A stretch of DNA of 64,000 bases from JANMCE01 sp031410595. GTDB lineage: Bacteria > Actinomycetota > Acidimicrobiia > Acidimicrobiales > Ilumatobacteraceae. Shown here one piece after another: positions 52,175-59,514 of the stretch. The notes under the pieces were generated by a model. The model saw only the letters and a program-made list of their open reading frames with translations, searched no databases and was not told the DNA's origin. The stretch spans positions 62,001 to 126,000 of the forward strand of contig JANNZM010000057.1 in the NCBI GenBank assembly GCA_031410595.1. Direction: 5' to 3'. The number at the start of each line of letters is the position of its first letter. Within the stretch, counting starts at the first letter, position 1. Position numbers and translations under genes: made by a program.

Positions 52175-52820
52175 CGAACTCGAACTCTCGATCAATTGGG
52201 TGCGCCGGCTCTTGCCGAACGACGATCAGATCGTTGTCGTTGGCAGTCAGAGCATTCTTGGGGCGTTCAACGAGGTGCTACTCCCGGACGACGCGCGGTT
52301 GTCGATGGAAGTGGACGTGCTCCCATTGCACGACCCGGACGAACGCAAAGCCGACCTCATCGAGGTCATGCTCGGACGAGACTCGACCTTTCATGAACGG
52401 TTCGGGATTTACGTCGATGGGGTCAGCCCTGCGACGTCGAAGTTCGCTCCTGGTTGGCTGGCGCGCACGATCCCGTTCGTCGCGACGGACCCGTCGGGGG
52501 TCGTGCCGGACACGATCGCATGGTGTGCGCATCCTGCCGACCTTGTGGCCAACAAGCTGACGGTCGGACGCGAGAAAGACATGGCGTTCTGCCGCGCCGT
52601 GCTGCGACAACGGCTGGTCAACCCGGTCGACGTTGCAGAACTGATCGAGCAAATCGAAGGCATCGCACCGGCGCCGCGTCAGATGGCGCGTCAGGTGACA
52701 GCGGCTCATGCCATGCCGATAGGCACCACTTTCGCCAAAGTCAATCGGCGTGCCAGCGTCGGCCTGTCGCCGCCGACGCTCGAAGACCTGCCAACGATCT
52801 ACGACACAGATCACCAATAG
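52164..52820 (+). CDS. DUF6036-like nucleotidyltransferase, likely toxin (E3)
   Basis: A 218-residue protein from the GTG at 52164 (VRRSELELSINWVRRLL). The NTase-like core is DDQIVVVGSQSILGAFNEVL then LSMEVDVLPLHDPDERKADL; FHERFGIYVDGVSPATSKFA and CAHPADLVANKLTVGREKDM follow, matching the DUF6036/AbiEii-related family. It overlaps the XRE gene by 11 bases, the layout of a toxin-antitoxin operon with the antitoxin first. Whether it modifies tRNA or another target is unknown. Confidence 0.75.
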   Translation: MRRSELELSINWVRRLLPNDDQIVVVGSQSILGAFNEVLLPDDARLSMEVDVLPLHDPDERKADLIEVMLGRDSTFHERFGIYVDGVSPATSKFAPGWLARTIPFVATDPSGVVPDTIAWCAHPADLVANKLTVGREKDMAFCRAVLRQRLVNPVDVAELIEQIEGIAPAPRQMARQVTAAHAMPIGTTFAKVNRRASVGLSPPTLEDLPTIYDTDHQ

Positions 52821-52862
52821 CGGTCGGCGATTGCGGACCAGGAGAGCCGAAAACCGACGAGA

Positions 52863-52884
52863 TGTCAACGAAATGTCAACGACA
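52863..52884 (+). promoter_or_regulatory. Paired TGTCAAC repeats near the right end of E3
   Basis: TGTCAAC at 52863 and 52874, exactly 11 bp apart, 102 bp before att copy 4. Same architecture as TGTCATC in E2 and E5 and TGTACC in E1 and E4. Confidence 0.5.
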
Positions 52885-52964
52885 CTGCCGCCAACGGGCG
52901 TCTACGTGGGTCTACAGAAGTCTTGACCGAAGCGGTGGAAAGGGCTATGACCAGCCACAACAGC

Positions 52965-53007
52965 CTCATAGCCCGAAGGTCACAGGTTCAAATCCTGTCC
53001 CCGCCAC
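52965..53007 (+). repeat. att copy 4 (right end of E3, left end of E4)
   Basis: 43 bases matching the tRNA 3' half with one change (CTCATAGCCC for CTCATAACCC). The match ends at CGCCAC, before the CCA end. Confidence 0.9.
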
Positions 53008-53011
53008 TGAA

Positions 53012-53044
53012 AAGCCTGGCCAGAAGCACTTTCTGGCCAGGCTT
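53012..53044. terminator. Hairpin at the left end of E4
   Basis: A perfect 14-bp stem (AAGCCTGGCCAGAA and complement) with a 5-base loop, directly inside the att copy and downstream of int4. Confidence 0.75.
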
Positions 53045-53076
53045 CTACCGTTTTCGGGTTTCTTCTACCGGGTCCT

Positions 53077-54246
53077 CTACCGTCTCCGGCCGGTAGAAAT
53101 CGGCGCTTCTTGCTTCGCGCCGGTTGGTGCCATTATTCGTTCGTAGGTGCGTGCGGCGTCGGCTTGCATTCCGGGCATGATGTGCTGGTAGGTGTCCATC
53201 GTGAATGACGCTTTCGCGTGCCCGAGTCGTTCGCTCACGACCTTGAGCGGTATGCCGTGTTTGAGCAGACTGGCATGCGTGTGGCGGAGATCATGCAACC
53301 TTGTGGGTGGCAGGCTGGCGCGGTTAACGATCCGCTCGAACGCTTGATAGAACGCGTGCGGGTGAGTTGGAGTGCCGTCGTCGGCTGGGAACATCCACTC
53401 GCTCGGCTCGGCAGCGAAACACACGGCTTGCTGCCAGGTTCGCCAGGCGGCGAGCATGGCCAGGGTGGTTGAGTCGAGTTCGATGAGTCGGCGTGAGTTG
53501 CGGGTTTTGCAGCGCGTGAATTGCCGTTCGTAGTCGACTGAGACCAGTCCTCGGTCGACCGAGAGTGTGGCTCGTGCCCAGTCGATGTCGGTCCATTTGA
53601 CGCCGAGTACTTCGCTTCGTCGCATTCCGGTGGCCGCGGACAGCCGGAACGCCGCATACAACCGATGAGGCGCCGCGGTACCCAGGAACGTGCGCAACTG
53701 GTTCTCGTCCCACGCCCGTGTCTCGACGGGTGGCACGTTGCGAATCGTCGGCCTCGACGCGATGGCAGCGACGTTGCGTCGTACGACTCCTTTGAGGAGG
53801 GCATCGCCGAGCGCGCTACGGATGACGACGTGGATCTCGAGCACGCTCTTTCGGGACAACTGTCGACTGCCATCAGTCGGGGCGAGTTTGGCGGCGTACA
53901 GCTGCTCGAGCTGGTCGGGGGTGAGCCGCCGGATCTTCACCCCGCCGAGCGTTGGAAGGATGTGTCGTTCGACGAGCCGCCGATAGCCGGCGAACGTCGT
54001 GGATGCGAGCTCGACCTTCTTGCCTGGAAGCCAACGCTGCGTCAGGTACGCGCCGAAGGTGAGGCTGCGGTTGCCGTCATCGCGTCCGACGGTTTCCTTG
54101 GCAAGTTTCCGGGCGAGCCGTTCAGCCGCGGCGCGGTCGGTGCCCGCGGCGTGCCAGGTCCGTTGTTCGCGTCCGGTGACCGGGTCGAGCCCGTGGTAGA
54201 TGACGGCGTACCACCGGTTTCCCTTGCGTGCGATGTAACCATCCAT
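53077..54246 (-). CDS. int: Tyrosine-family integrase of E4
   Basis: A 389-residue integrase starting MDGYIARKGNRWYAVIYHGL. Catalytic residues are Arg in TGMRRSEVLGVKW, HxxR in LHDLRHTHASL, His in VSERLGHAKA and Tyr in MDTYQHIMPGM. The ATG at 54246 is preceded by AAGGAGAAG. It belongs with int2. Repeats of CTACCG crowd both its ends (53040-53100 and 54265-54300) and may be arm-type binding sites. Confidence 0.95.
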   Translation of the reverse strand: MDGYIARKGNRWYAVIYHGLDPVTGREQRTWHAAGTDRAAAERLARKLAKETVGRDDGNRSLTFGAYLTQRWLPGKKVELASTTFAGYRRLVERHILPTLGGVKIRRLTPDQLEQLYAAKLAPTDGSRQLSRKSVLEIHVVIRSALGDALLKGVVRRNVAAIASRPTIRNVPPVETRAWDENQLRTFLGTAAPHRLYAAFRLSAATGMRRSEVLGVKWTDIDWARATLSVDRGLVSVDYERQFTRCKTRNSRRLIELDSTTLAMLAAWRTWQQAVCFAAEPSEWMFPADDGTPTHPHAFYQAFERIVNRASLPPTRLHDLRHTHASLLKHGIPLKVVSERLGHAKASFTMDTYQHIMPGMQADAARTYERIMAPTGAKQEAPISTGRRR

Positions 54247-54485
54247 GATCTTCTCCTTGTTCTACCGGCGCCGACGGTCGACACCCGGTAGAAGAATCGG
54301 TAGAACAGTTCGGCATAAACCGCAACCTTGACTGCCTGCCCATGAACGGAGAATCGAAACACACTGATCAGGTCACGTCCGGCGTCGCCTGATCGTTCGG
54401 GGTGACCGAGGACGTGAGGGAGCGGTCGGTAGATCGTGCTGGTCGGAGTCAGTAGTCGACAGCGGAAGTTCGTCGGCGACCGCTG

Positions 54486-55034
54486 CTATCTGGCTCGAAG
54501 GCGGCGGTTCGCTGCGGTCAGGTCGAACGCCGCGGGATCGAAACCGCCAGGAGCCCACTCGACCATCCGTGCGTGTTCGCGATCGCGCGGGTTCGCCAAG
54601 ATCCTTACGAGGTCCTTGTAACCGGTGGTGCCGCCGCAGTCCTCGGGTGGACAAGCGCGAGCCCCGTCGACACAGATGAGGTAGCGGGTGGTTTCCTTCG
54701 GTTCGTCGATGGCTTCGACGACGACATCGTGTTGCCAGCTGTCACCGAGGTCGTAGTCCCATCTCAGAGCGGATCTGACCCGGGGGAGCACGTGGCGCAC
54801 GGTGGCGGAGCGTTCGTTGATGACGTAGTCGGCGTCTTCTTCAGGGTCGCCGAAACGCACCCCGCCGACGTCGAACATGTGGAGGTGGTTTCCCTCCCAA
54901 CCCATCACGCGTTCGAGGATCTGCGCGAACTTCGGTAGCGATGTCTCCGATCTCACCGCAAGCCGGCGCCACACATCGGGCTTCACGTCGCGCAACGACG
55001 CCCGCAACACGTACACCGACGGTCCGAAAAACAT
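54486..55034 (-). CDS. Plasmid pRiA4b ORF-3-like protein (E4)
   Basis: A 182-residue family member: YVLRASLRDVKPDVWRRLAV, then MGWEGNHLHMFDVGGVRFGD, DYDLGDSWQHDVVVEAIDEP, the Cys pair in CVDGARACPPEDCGG and GYKDLVRILANPRDREH. Same architecture as the E1 gene at 39957-40535, with low overall identity. It starts two bases after the DUF2200 stop, so the two form an operon. Function unknown. Confidence 0.82.
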   Translation of the reverse strand: MFFGPSVYVLRASLRDVKPDVWRRLAVRSETSLPKFAQILERVMGWEGNHLHMFDVGGVRFGDPEEDADYVINERSATVRHVLPRVRSALRWDYDLGDSWQHDVVVEAIDEPKETTRYLICVDGARACPPEDCGGTTGYKDLVRILANPRDREHARMVEWAPGGFDPAAFDLTAANRRLRAR

Positions 55035-55036
55035 CG

Positions 55037-55414
55037 TCAGCTCACCGCACCTTCGGGACTGCTGCGCAAGATCTTGGCCATCGGTCTGTCTTTGGCGAGT
55101 TCATTTATCAGCTTGTCGGTGTAGCGGATTTCTCGCATTGTTGGTTCGGTGATGTCCTCGATCCGCACACCACAGATCATGCCCGTGATGGAGCGTCGCG
55201 CCGGGTTGGGTTGGGGAGCGTGTGCGAAGAACGTCTCGAAGTCTGTCTGTTTCTCGAGGTGCCCTTCCAGGGTCTGCTGGTCGTAGCCGGTGAGCCATCG
55301 TAGGATTTCGTCGACTTCGGCCCGGGTGCGTCCTTTTCGTTCCGCTTTCGCTACGTAGTGCGGGTACACGCTCGCGACGCTCGTCGTGAAGATTCGGTGC
55401 TTCATCTCGGCCAT
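55037..55414 (-). CDS. DUF2200 family protein
   Basis: A 125-residue protein. HRIFTTSVASVYPHYVAKAE, then KGRTRAEVDEILRWLTGYDQ, FETFFAHAPQPNPARRSITG and ICGVRIEDITEPTMREIRYT match DUF2200 closely and at full length. The ATG at 55414 has AAAGGAG six bases upstream. It is first gene of a two-gene unit with the pRiA4b-like gene. DUF2200 has no known function; a DNA-binding or nucleotide-related role is only a guess. Confidence 0.85.
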   Translation of the reverse strand: MAEMKHRIFTTSVASVYPHYVAKAERKGRTRAEVDEILRWLTGYDQQTLEGHLEKQTDFETFFAHAPQPNPARRSITGMICGVRIEDITEPTMREIRYTDKLINELAKDRPMAKILRSSPEGAVS

Positions 55415-55526
55415 CGCTCTCCTTTGAATGTGTCCCGCTGCTTCTTTGAACATTTTGCCCCTTTTCGGCGAGCCGGACCGGAGACTGTCGAGCGTCGGCA
55501 GCCTCAAGGCCCGAAACCGTCGTTGC

Positions 55527-55543
55527 AATGATATTGTTGTACG
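55527..55543 (+). promoter_or_regulatory. Promoter-like box before the DUF6932 remnant
   Basis: ATGATATTGTTG, with TATTGT (55532-55537) ending six bases before the GTG. It closely matches the box before 56787 and resembles that before 41512, so the remnant kept its promoter. Confidence 0.4.
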
Positions 55544-55711
55544 GTGCTTCCATCGTTCGATTCAGCGAGTGGGTTCCTTCCGCCCGGTGAACATTCGGCG
55601 TCGTGGGACGAGGTGGTCGATCGATTCGGGTGGACACCATGGCGTCGCCGGTTGCTTGACGGGCTCGCCGAGTCCCTCGAAATGTCTTCGTTCTTATCGA
55701 TGGTAAGATAG
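55544..55711 (+). pseudogene. Truncated DUF6932 gene remnant
   Basis: A 55-codon frame (GTG 55544, TAG 55709-55711) beginning LPSFDSASGFLPPGEHSASW then DEVVDRFGWTPWRRRLLDGL. It aligns with the first 47 residues of the DUF6932 genes at 41512 and 56787, then breaks off at LAESLEMSSFLSMVR before the GSF/DFD motifs. It is the 5' stump of a third copy, cut by deletion or recombination just before a full cassette. Confidence 0.8.
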
Positions 55712-55897
55712 CCCGACGTTGCAGGTGCCTGCAGCCTCATCCGGCCTTGTCAAGCGGCTTGTCGCTCGCTTAGCGGGTCAGGCGAATCCGTGAGGTGGAC
55801 CGGTAGTCGTTCAATTCGGACCTTCCCGCGCATCGTTCCCGTGAGCGCCCACGAATCGACCGGCGCGTCCACTCGTTGATCAGCGACAATCATTGAC

Positions 55898-56704
55898 ATG
55901 CCGACCGTGACGATCAACGAGGTGCCCGGCCCACCGGCGCTCGAGTCGCGTTTGCTGGTCGCGGGTGATACGCATGGGAACGGCTGGTGGCTGCGGACCC
56001 TTGCCGACCTTGCCGTGAAGCTCGGCTGTTGCGGTGTCGTACAGCTCGGTGATTTCGGGTTCTGGCCCGACCAAGGAGTCCTGCGTGCGACCGGTTACGC
56101 AACGCTGGACAATCGGTGGCTCGACGAGCTCGCCGACATCTACCGGACCGCCGGGGTGTGGTTGCGGGTGATCGACGGCAATCATGACGCGCACCCGCTC
56201 GTCCGCGAGATTCATCCGGCGAACGACAATGGTGTTCGACCGATACGCGACGGTGTGATCGATTGGGCCGACCGTGGAGCGGTCTGGTCATGGCACGGAG
56301 TCCGGTTCGGCGCACTCGGCGGCGCAGTTTCGATCGACCGTTCCGTACGGGTCGAGAACGAGTCATGGTGGTCAACCGAAACGATCACCGATGACGATGT
56401 CGACACGCTGATCGAACGCGCGCACGGAGGGCTCGATGTGCTGCTGGCCCATGACGCACCGATCCTGCCACCGGGCATCATGCCACTTGCCGACCCGATA
56501 CTGCGCGCTGATTGTGCCGACTCGAACCAGCGGGTCGCCCAAGCCGTGCGTGTCACGCGACCCAAACTTCTGCTGCACGGCCACTATCACCGTCGGTATC
56601 GGGCCAGCTATCTCGAAACCGAGATCGAAGGAATCGCGTCCGACATCGAAGCCCACAATGGTGGGTTCGTTGTTCTCAACCTCGCACACCTTCGAGTCAC
56701 GTGA
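55898..56704 (+). CDS. Calcineurin-like metallophosphoesterase (E4 cassette)
   Basis: A 268-residue phosphoesterase with all motifs: GDTHGN, QLGDFGFWP, IDGNHDAHP, LLAHDAP and LHGHYHRRY. Close paralogue of 40654-41460, matching over the full length. Differences cluster near RNAYAANDN (here REIHPANDN) and at the C-terminus. It lies 82 bp before the DUF6932 gene. The intact catalytic residues in both copies suggest selection for activity. Confidence 0.88.
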   Translation: MPTVTINEVPGPPALESRLLVAGDTHGNGWWLRTLADLAVKLGCCGVVQLGDFGFWPDQGVLRATGYATLDNRWLDELADIYRTAGVWLRVIDGNHDAHPLVREIHPANDNGVRPIRDGVIDWADRGAVWSWHGVRFGALGGAVSIDRSVRVENESWWSTETITDDDVDTLIERAHGGLDVLLAHDAPILPPGIMPLADPILRADCADSNQRVAQAVRVTRPKLLLHGHYHRRYRASYLETEIEGIASDIEAHNGGFVVLNLAHLRVT

Positions 56705-56770
56705 TCGTGGTTTGCGACCTTACGGACTTTTCTCAACCCCGCAAACCCAGGAACCCAAACGAGTAACACA

Positions 56771-56786
56771 GTGATATTGTTGGGGT
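56771..56786 (+). promoter_or_regulatory. Putative leaderless promoter of the E4 DUF6932 gene
   Basis: GTGATATTGTTGGGG, with TATTGT (56775-56780) ending six bases before the GTG at 56787. Same arrangement as before 41512 and 55544. Confidence 0.45.
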
Positions 56787-57230
56787 GTGTCGCTCCCGCC
56801 GTTCGATCCTGAGACTGGCTACCTGCCGTCGGGAGAGCACGTCGCGTCATGGGTCGAGATCGTCGACCGCTTCGGTTGGACATCATGGCGGCGCGGACTC
56901 CTCGACGGGTTGTCCGAGGCTGCGAGCTTGCTAGCGGTGGCGGGCTGTCGGAAGATCTGGCTCAACGGCAGCTTCGTGACAGCGAAAGACACGCCGGGCG
57001 ATTTCGATGCCGTTTGGGACGACAGCGGAGTCGACGAGTCTGGACTTGACCCCGTCTTCTTCGATCTCGCGCGCGGCCGTAAGGCTCAGAAGATGCGGTT
57101 CGGGGGAGAGTTGTTCCCGAACTGGGTGAACCTGTCCAGCGAATCGTTGTTCAGCGAGTTCTTTCAACACGACCGAACCGGACGACAAAAAGGCATCGTC
57201 GTCTTCAATCCTGCCGAGGTGAACACATGA
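56787..57230 (+). CDS. DUF6932-like nucleotidyltransferase-fold protein (E4)
   Basis: A 147-residue paralogue of 41512-41955: SLPPFDPETGYLPSGEHVAS, then IWLNGSFVTAKDTPGDFDAV with the GS and DFD pair, and MRFGGELFPNWVNLSS. The stop overlaps the XRE gene by four bases as in E1. Conservation of both candidate catalytic motifs and of the overlap supports a functional toxin-antitoxin-like pair. Confidence 0.72.
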   Translation: MSLPPFDPETGYLPSGEHVASWVEIVDRFGWTSWRRGLLDGLSEAASLLAVAGCRKIWLNGSFVTAKDTPGDFDAVWDDSGVDESGLDPVFFDLARGRKAQKMRFGGELFPNWVNLSSESLFSEFFQHDRTGRQKGIVVFNPAEVNT

Positions 57231-57667
57231 TCACGAACGACGTGCAGTACCGCAATACGAAGACCTGGCTGGCCCGGTTCGAGGCTGCCGCGGCCGAACT
57301 CGGCGAACGCCACCCGGCCGAGAACCGAACGCGGATGGAGCAGTTGCAGATCGACGCTGCCCTCGCCCAGGCTGAGGATCTCCGGTTGGAGATCAGCGAC
57401 TACGACCAACTGCGGTCCGGTGAGCAGCGCACGTTCGAAGCAACCAATCTGCGCGGTATTGCCGACCTGCTGATCAAAGCGCGCGTTGCTCGTGGTTGGA
57501 CACAACGTCGACTTGCCGACGAATTGGGGATCGCCGAACAACAAGTCCAACGGTACGAATCGACCGGCTACTCGGCGGCGAGTCTCGCCAGACTCGCCGA
57601 TATCGCCGAGGCCCTCGGGGTCAGCATCACCGAGACAGCAACGCTCAACGATCCGGCCGCCGCGTAG
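57227..57667 (+). CDS. XRE-type HTH protein, likely antitoxin (E4)
   Basis: A 146-residue paralogue of 41952-42383. The HTH is VARGWTQRRLADELGIAEQQ then VQRYESTGYSAASLARLADI. The N-terminal helical half (NTKTWLARFEAAAAELGERH) differs most from E1, which would fit partner-specific contacts with the DUF6932 protein. Confidence 0.82.
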   Translation: MITNDVQYRNTKTWLARFEAAAAELGERHPAENRTRMEQLQIDAALAQAEDLRLEISDYDQLRSGEQRTFEATNLRGIADLLIKARVARGWTQRRLADELGIAEQQVQRYESTGYSAASLARLADIAEALGVSITETATLNDPAAA

Positions 57668-57677
57668 GGCGGCAACT

Positions 57678-58040
57678 GTGGGGATGATGGATGCCGCAGC
57701 GGGACGGGTCGCGGCCGGTGAGACGGTCGAGTTCCGACCGACGGGAAACTCGATGGTGCCGCTCATACAGAGCCGCCAGAACGTCAGAGTCGAACCCGTC
57801 GACGCCACCAAGGTCGAGGTCGGTGACATCGTGCTCGTACGCGTGGCCGGCACCACCTATCTGCACCTGGTATCGGCAGTCGACCATGACCGAGCACGGG
57901 TCCAGATCAGCAACAACCGCGGTCGAGTGAACGGCTGGACCGGCCACGCCAGGGTGTACGGCATCTGCACTGTCGTCAACGACGTCTCGAGGCCCCGTAC
58001 GCAGGGCAAGCGACCGCTGACGGGCCGCCACCCACCGTGA
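57678..58040 (+). CDS. S24/S26-fold peptidase-like protein (E4)
   Basis: A 120-residue paralogue of 42390-42755. FRPTGNSMVPLIQSRQNVRV and VEVGDIVLVRVAGTTYLHLV are nearly unchanged, including the missing Lys. ISNNRGRVNGWTGHARVYGI is also conserved. Starts at GTG 57678 or ATG 57684/57687. Such strong conservation without the catalytic Lys suggests a binding or sensing role. Confidence 0.65.
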   Translation: MGMMDAAAGRVAAGETVEFRPTGNSMVPLIQSRQNVRVEPVDATKVEVGDIVLVRVAGTTYLHLVSAVDHDRARVQISNNRGRVNGWTGHARVYGICTVVNDVSRPRTQGKRPLTGRHPP

Positions 58041-58106
58041 ACCTGGAGGACTCGTAGGCGGGGTTATTCGCACTGACCGCTTCGGGTTGGTTGCGCCCGA
58101 TTCCCA

Positions 58107-58124
58107 TGTACCGAATATGTACCA
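58107..58124 (+). promoter_or_regulatory. Paired 7-bp repeats near the right end of E4
   Basis: TGTACCG and TGTACCA start 11 bp apart, 129 bp before att copy 5. They match the E1 motif at 42842-42859 in sequence and distance. Confidence 0.5.
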
Positions 58125-58235
58125 GCACAACGGTAAACAGCGGGGAGTAGCGGTGAACAACGGGGAGTTGAAAACCGTTCGCCACCAGGTAAAATGGCCA
58201 TCTACCAGGAGTTTCGCTGAGCAGCGGATTTCGAC

Positions 58236-58284
58236 CTCATAACCCGAAGGTCACAGGTTCAAATCCTTTTCCCCGCCACCAAAG
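58236..58284 (+). repeat. att copy 5 (right end of E4, left end of E5)
   Basis: About 49 bases matching the tRNA 3' half, with one local change (AATCCTTTTCCCC where other copies read AATCCTGTCCCC). This would disrupt the T stem, but no tRNA is made here. Confidence 0.9.
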
Positions 58285-58300
58285 TAATACCAGGTCAGAG

Positions 58301-58325
58301 GCCCTTTCCGAAAAATCGGGAGGGC
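58301..58325. terminator. Hairpin at the left end of E5
   Basis: GCCCT / AGGGC plus an inner CCGA / TCGG stem. It is weaker than in E1-E4 and lies where the int terminator would be, although no integrase is present. E6 has a matching version at 61609-61636. Confidence 0.5.
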
Positions 58326-58348
58326 TTCAACCGTCTTTTCTACCGATT

Positions 58349-58370
58349 TGTCATCAATTTGTCATCGCGA
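58349..58370 (+). promoter_or_regulatory. Paired TGTCATC repeats in the left end of E5
   Basis: The same 22 bases as at 49199-49220, 65 bp inside att copy 5. A near copy occurs in E6 at 61660-61681. In E1-E4 this position holds CTACCG-type or TTCCTCCG-type repeats instead. Confidence 0.5.
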
Positions 58371-58625
58371 TTCTGGGCGGCTGCGGGCGTGCTTGTCATC
58401 AGATCCGTCTCGGACGTGGCGAATCGACTCGATATCTCGACGATTCGCTGCCGGAACACCACGTTCCGTTGATGAAGGCGCGGAGACGGGGTAGCGGTCG
58501 GGTCGAGCGGTCCGGCTCTGCGGGTTGAGTTCCCGATGGTCAATGGCTTGCCGGTCCCGCTTGTGCCGATGGCCGGGGCGGTGATCGATTCAGTTGTGCC
58601 GCCACTGGTTCGGCACGATGGTGTC

Positions 58626-59210
58626 ATGGCTTCTCGACGAACGTGGCTGTCGATCGCGGTGGAACTGATCGAGGGCCGCGGCACGACGCTGTGGCCGCGC
58701 CCGGGTCGGATCTTTGCCGTGTCGAAGCAGCACACGTTCGAACGGTTCGCCGTCGCTATTGACGATGCGTTTGCTCGGTGGGATCGAGCGCATCTTCACG
58801 AGTTCCACTTGTTCGTCCCAGACGCAACGTTCGAAACGCGCCCAACTCGCGTTGCCGACCCCGACCCGGACTGGGACGACGAAGAAGCGGTGATGCCGAT
58901 CCGTACGACGAAGTTGTCTGTGTTGAAACCCGGCCAGCAATTCCTGTATGTCTTCGACCTCGGTGACGATTGGACCCACTTGTGCACGGTTGCGGACCAG
59001 TTGATCGACCCCGCCGATGCGGTCGGTCTTGATGCTGACGCGATGCCGGGTCCATTGTCGTACTGGGGATGGGGATCGATTCCGGATCAGTACGGTCGTC
59101 GCTGGAACGGCGACTCGGGCGACGACGAACGGGTGCCACGTGATCCCAAACGCGCCGACCTCCCGCCGTTGCGACCATGGTGGGGCGCGTCCACCGGGAG
59201 TGAAGGCTGA
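58626..59210 (+). CDS. pRiA4b ORF-3-related protein (E5)
   Basis: A 194-residue protein from the ATG at 58626 (MASRRTWLSIAVELIEGRGT). It shares the family outline: a lead strand with pairing to FERFAVAIDDAFARWDRAHL, HEFHLFVPDATF, FLYVFDLGDDWTHLCTVADQ and a C-terminal PGPLSYWGWGSIPDQYGRRW. It is more divergent than the E1 and E4 genes and lacks their CPPDDCGG motif. Function unknown. The preceding 255 bp (58371-58625) hold no clear gene. Confidence 0.7.
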   Translation: MASRRTWLSIAVELIEGRGTTLWPRPGRIFAVSKQHTFERFAVAIDDAFARWDRAHLHEFHLFVPDATFETRPTRVADPDPDWDDEEAVMPIRTTKLSVLKPGQQFLYVFDLGDDWTHLCTVADQLIDPADAVGLDADAMPGPLSYWGWGSIPDQYGRRWNGDSGDDERVPRDPKRADLPPLRPWWGASTGSEG

Positions 59211-59225
59211 CAATGGACCCACTCG

Positions 59226-59510
59226 ATGCCCGGACTGGCCGACTTCTTGGCTGCGTTGGATCGTCGGCTGCACGATCTCGGCCCTGAAGGCGTCAGCATT
59301 GCCCGCCGTGGCGCTGCAGGCAGGCTGTCGCCCTCGGAGCGGCCGGCGTTTCTTGCAATGTTCGACCCGGCGCCCGCAGCGCCGGCTGACGGTTTGGTCG
59401 CCGAAATCGAGGCGCTTGTCACTGGCCATGGTCACGCAGGGGACGACTTCGCGATCGCGAGCGTTTCGCCACATGGCCCGCAGCGAAGACGGTTGGCGAA
59501 CGCGCAGTAG
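59226..59510 (+). CDS. Short hypothetical protein (E5)
   Basis: A 94-residue frame starting MPGLADFLAALDRRLHDLGP, with LSPSERPAFLAMFDPAPAAP and a basic end. It follows the pRiA4b-like gene by 15 bp in the same direction. Helical, no recognised family. It could be a small partner protein or a chance frame. Confidence 0.45.
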   Translation: MPGLADFLAALDRRLHDLGPEGVSIARRGAAGRLSPSERPAFLAMFDPAPAAPADGLVAEIEALVTGHGHAGDDFAIASVSPHGPQRRRLANAQ

Positions 59511-59514
59511 GCAG

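Larger units (their letters stand above)
49379..53007. mobile_element. Integrated element E3 (about 3.6 kb)
   Basis: Bounded by att copies at 49333-49378 and 52965-53007. Contents are a frameshifted integrase, a hairpin-rich intergenic region, a small hypothetical gene, and an XRE plus DUF6036-like NTase pair. With the integrase broken, the element would need another integrase to move. Confidence 0.8.
53008..58284. mobile_element. Integrated element E4 (about 5.3 kb)
   Basis: Bounded by att copies at 52965-53007 and 58236-58284. Contents are an integrase, a pRiA4b-ORF3-like gene, a DUF2200 gene, a truncated DUF6932 remnant and the full metallophosphoesterase-DUF6932-XRE-S24/S26-like cassette. 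Its right 130 bp match those of E1 although its integrase is of the other subgroup. Confidence 0.83.
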
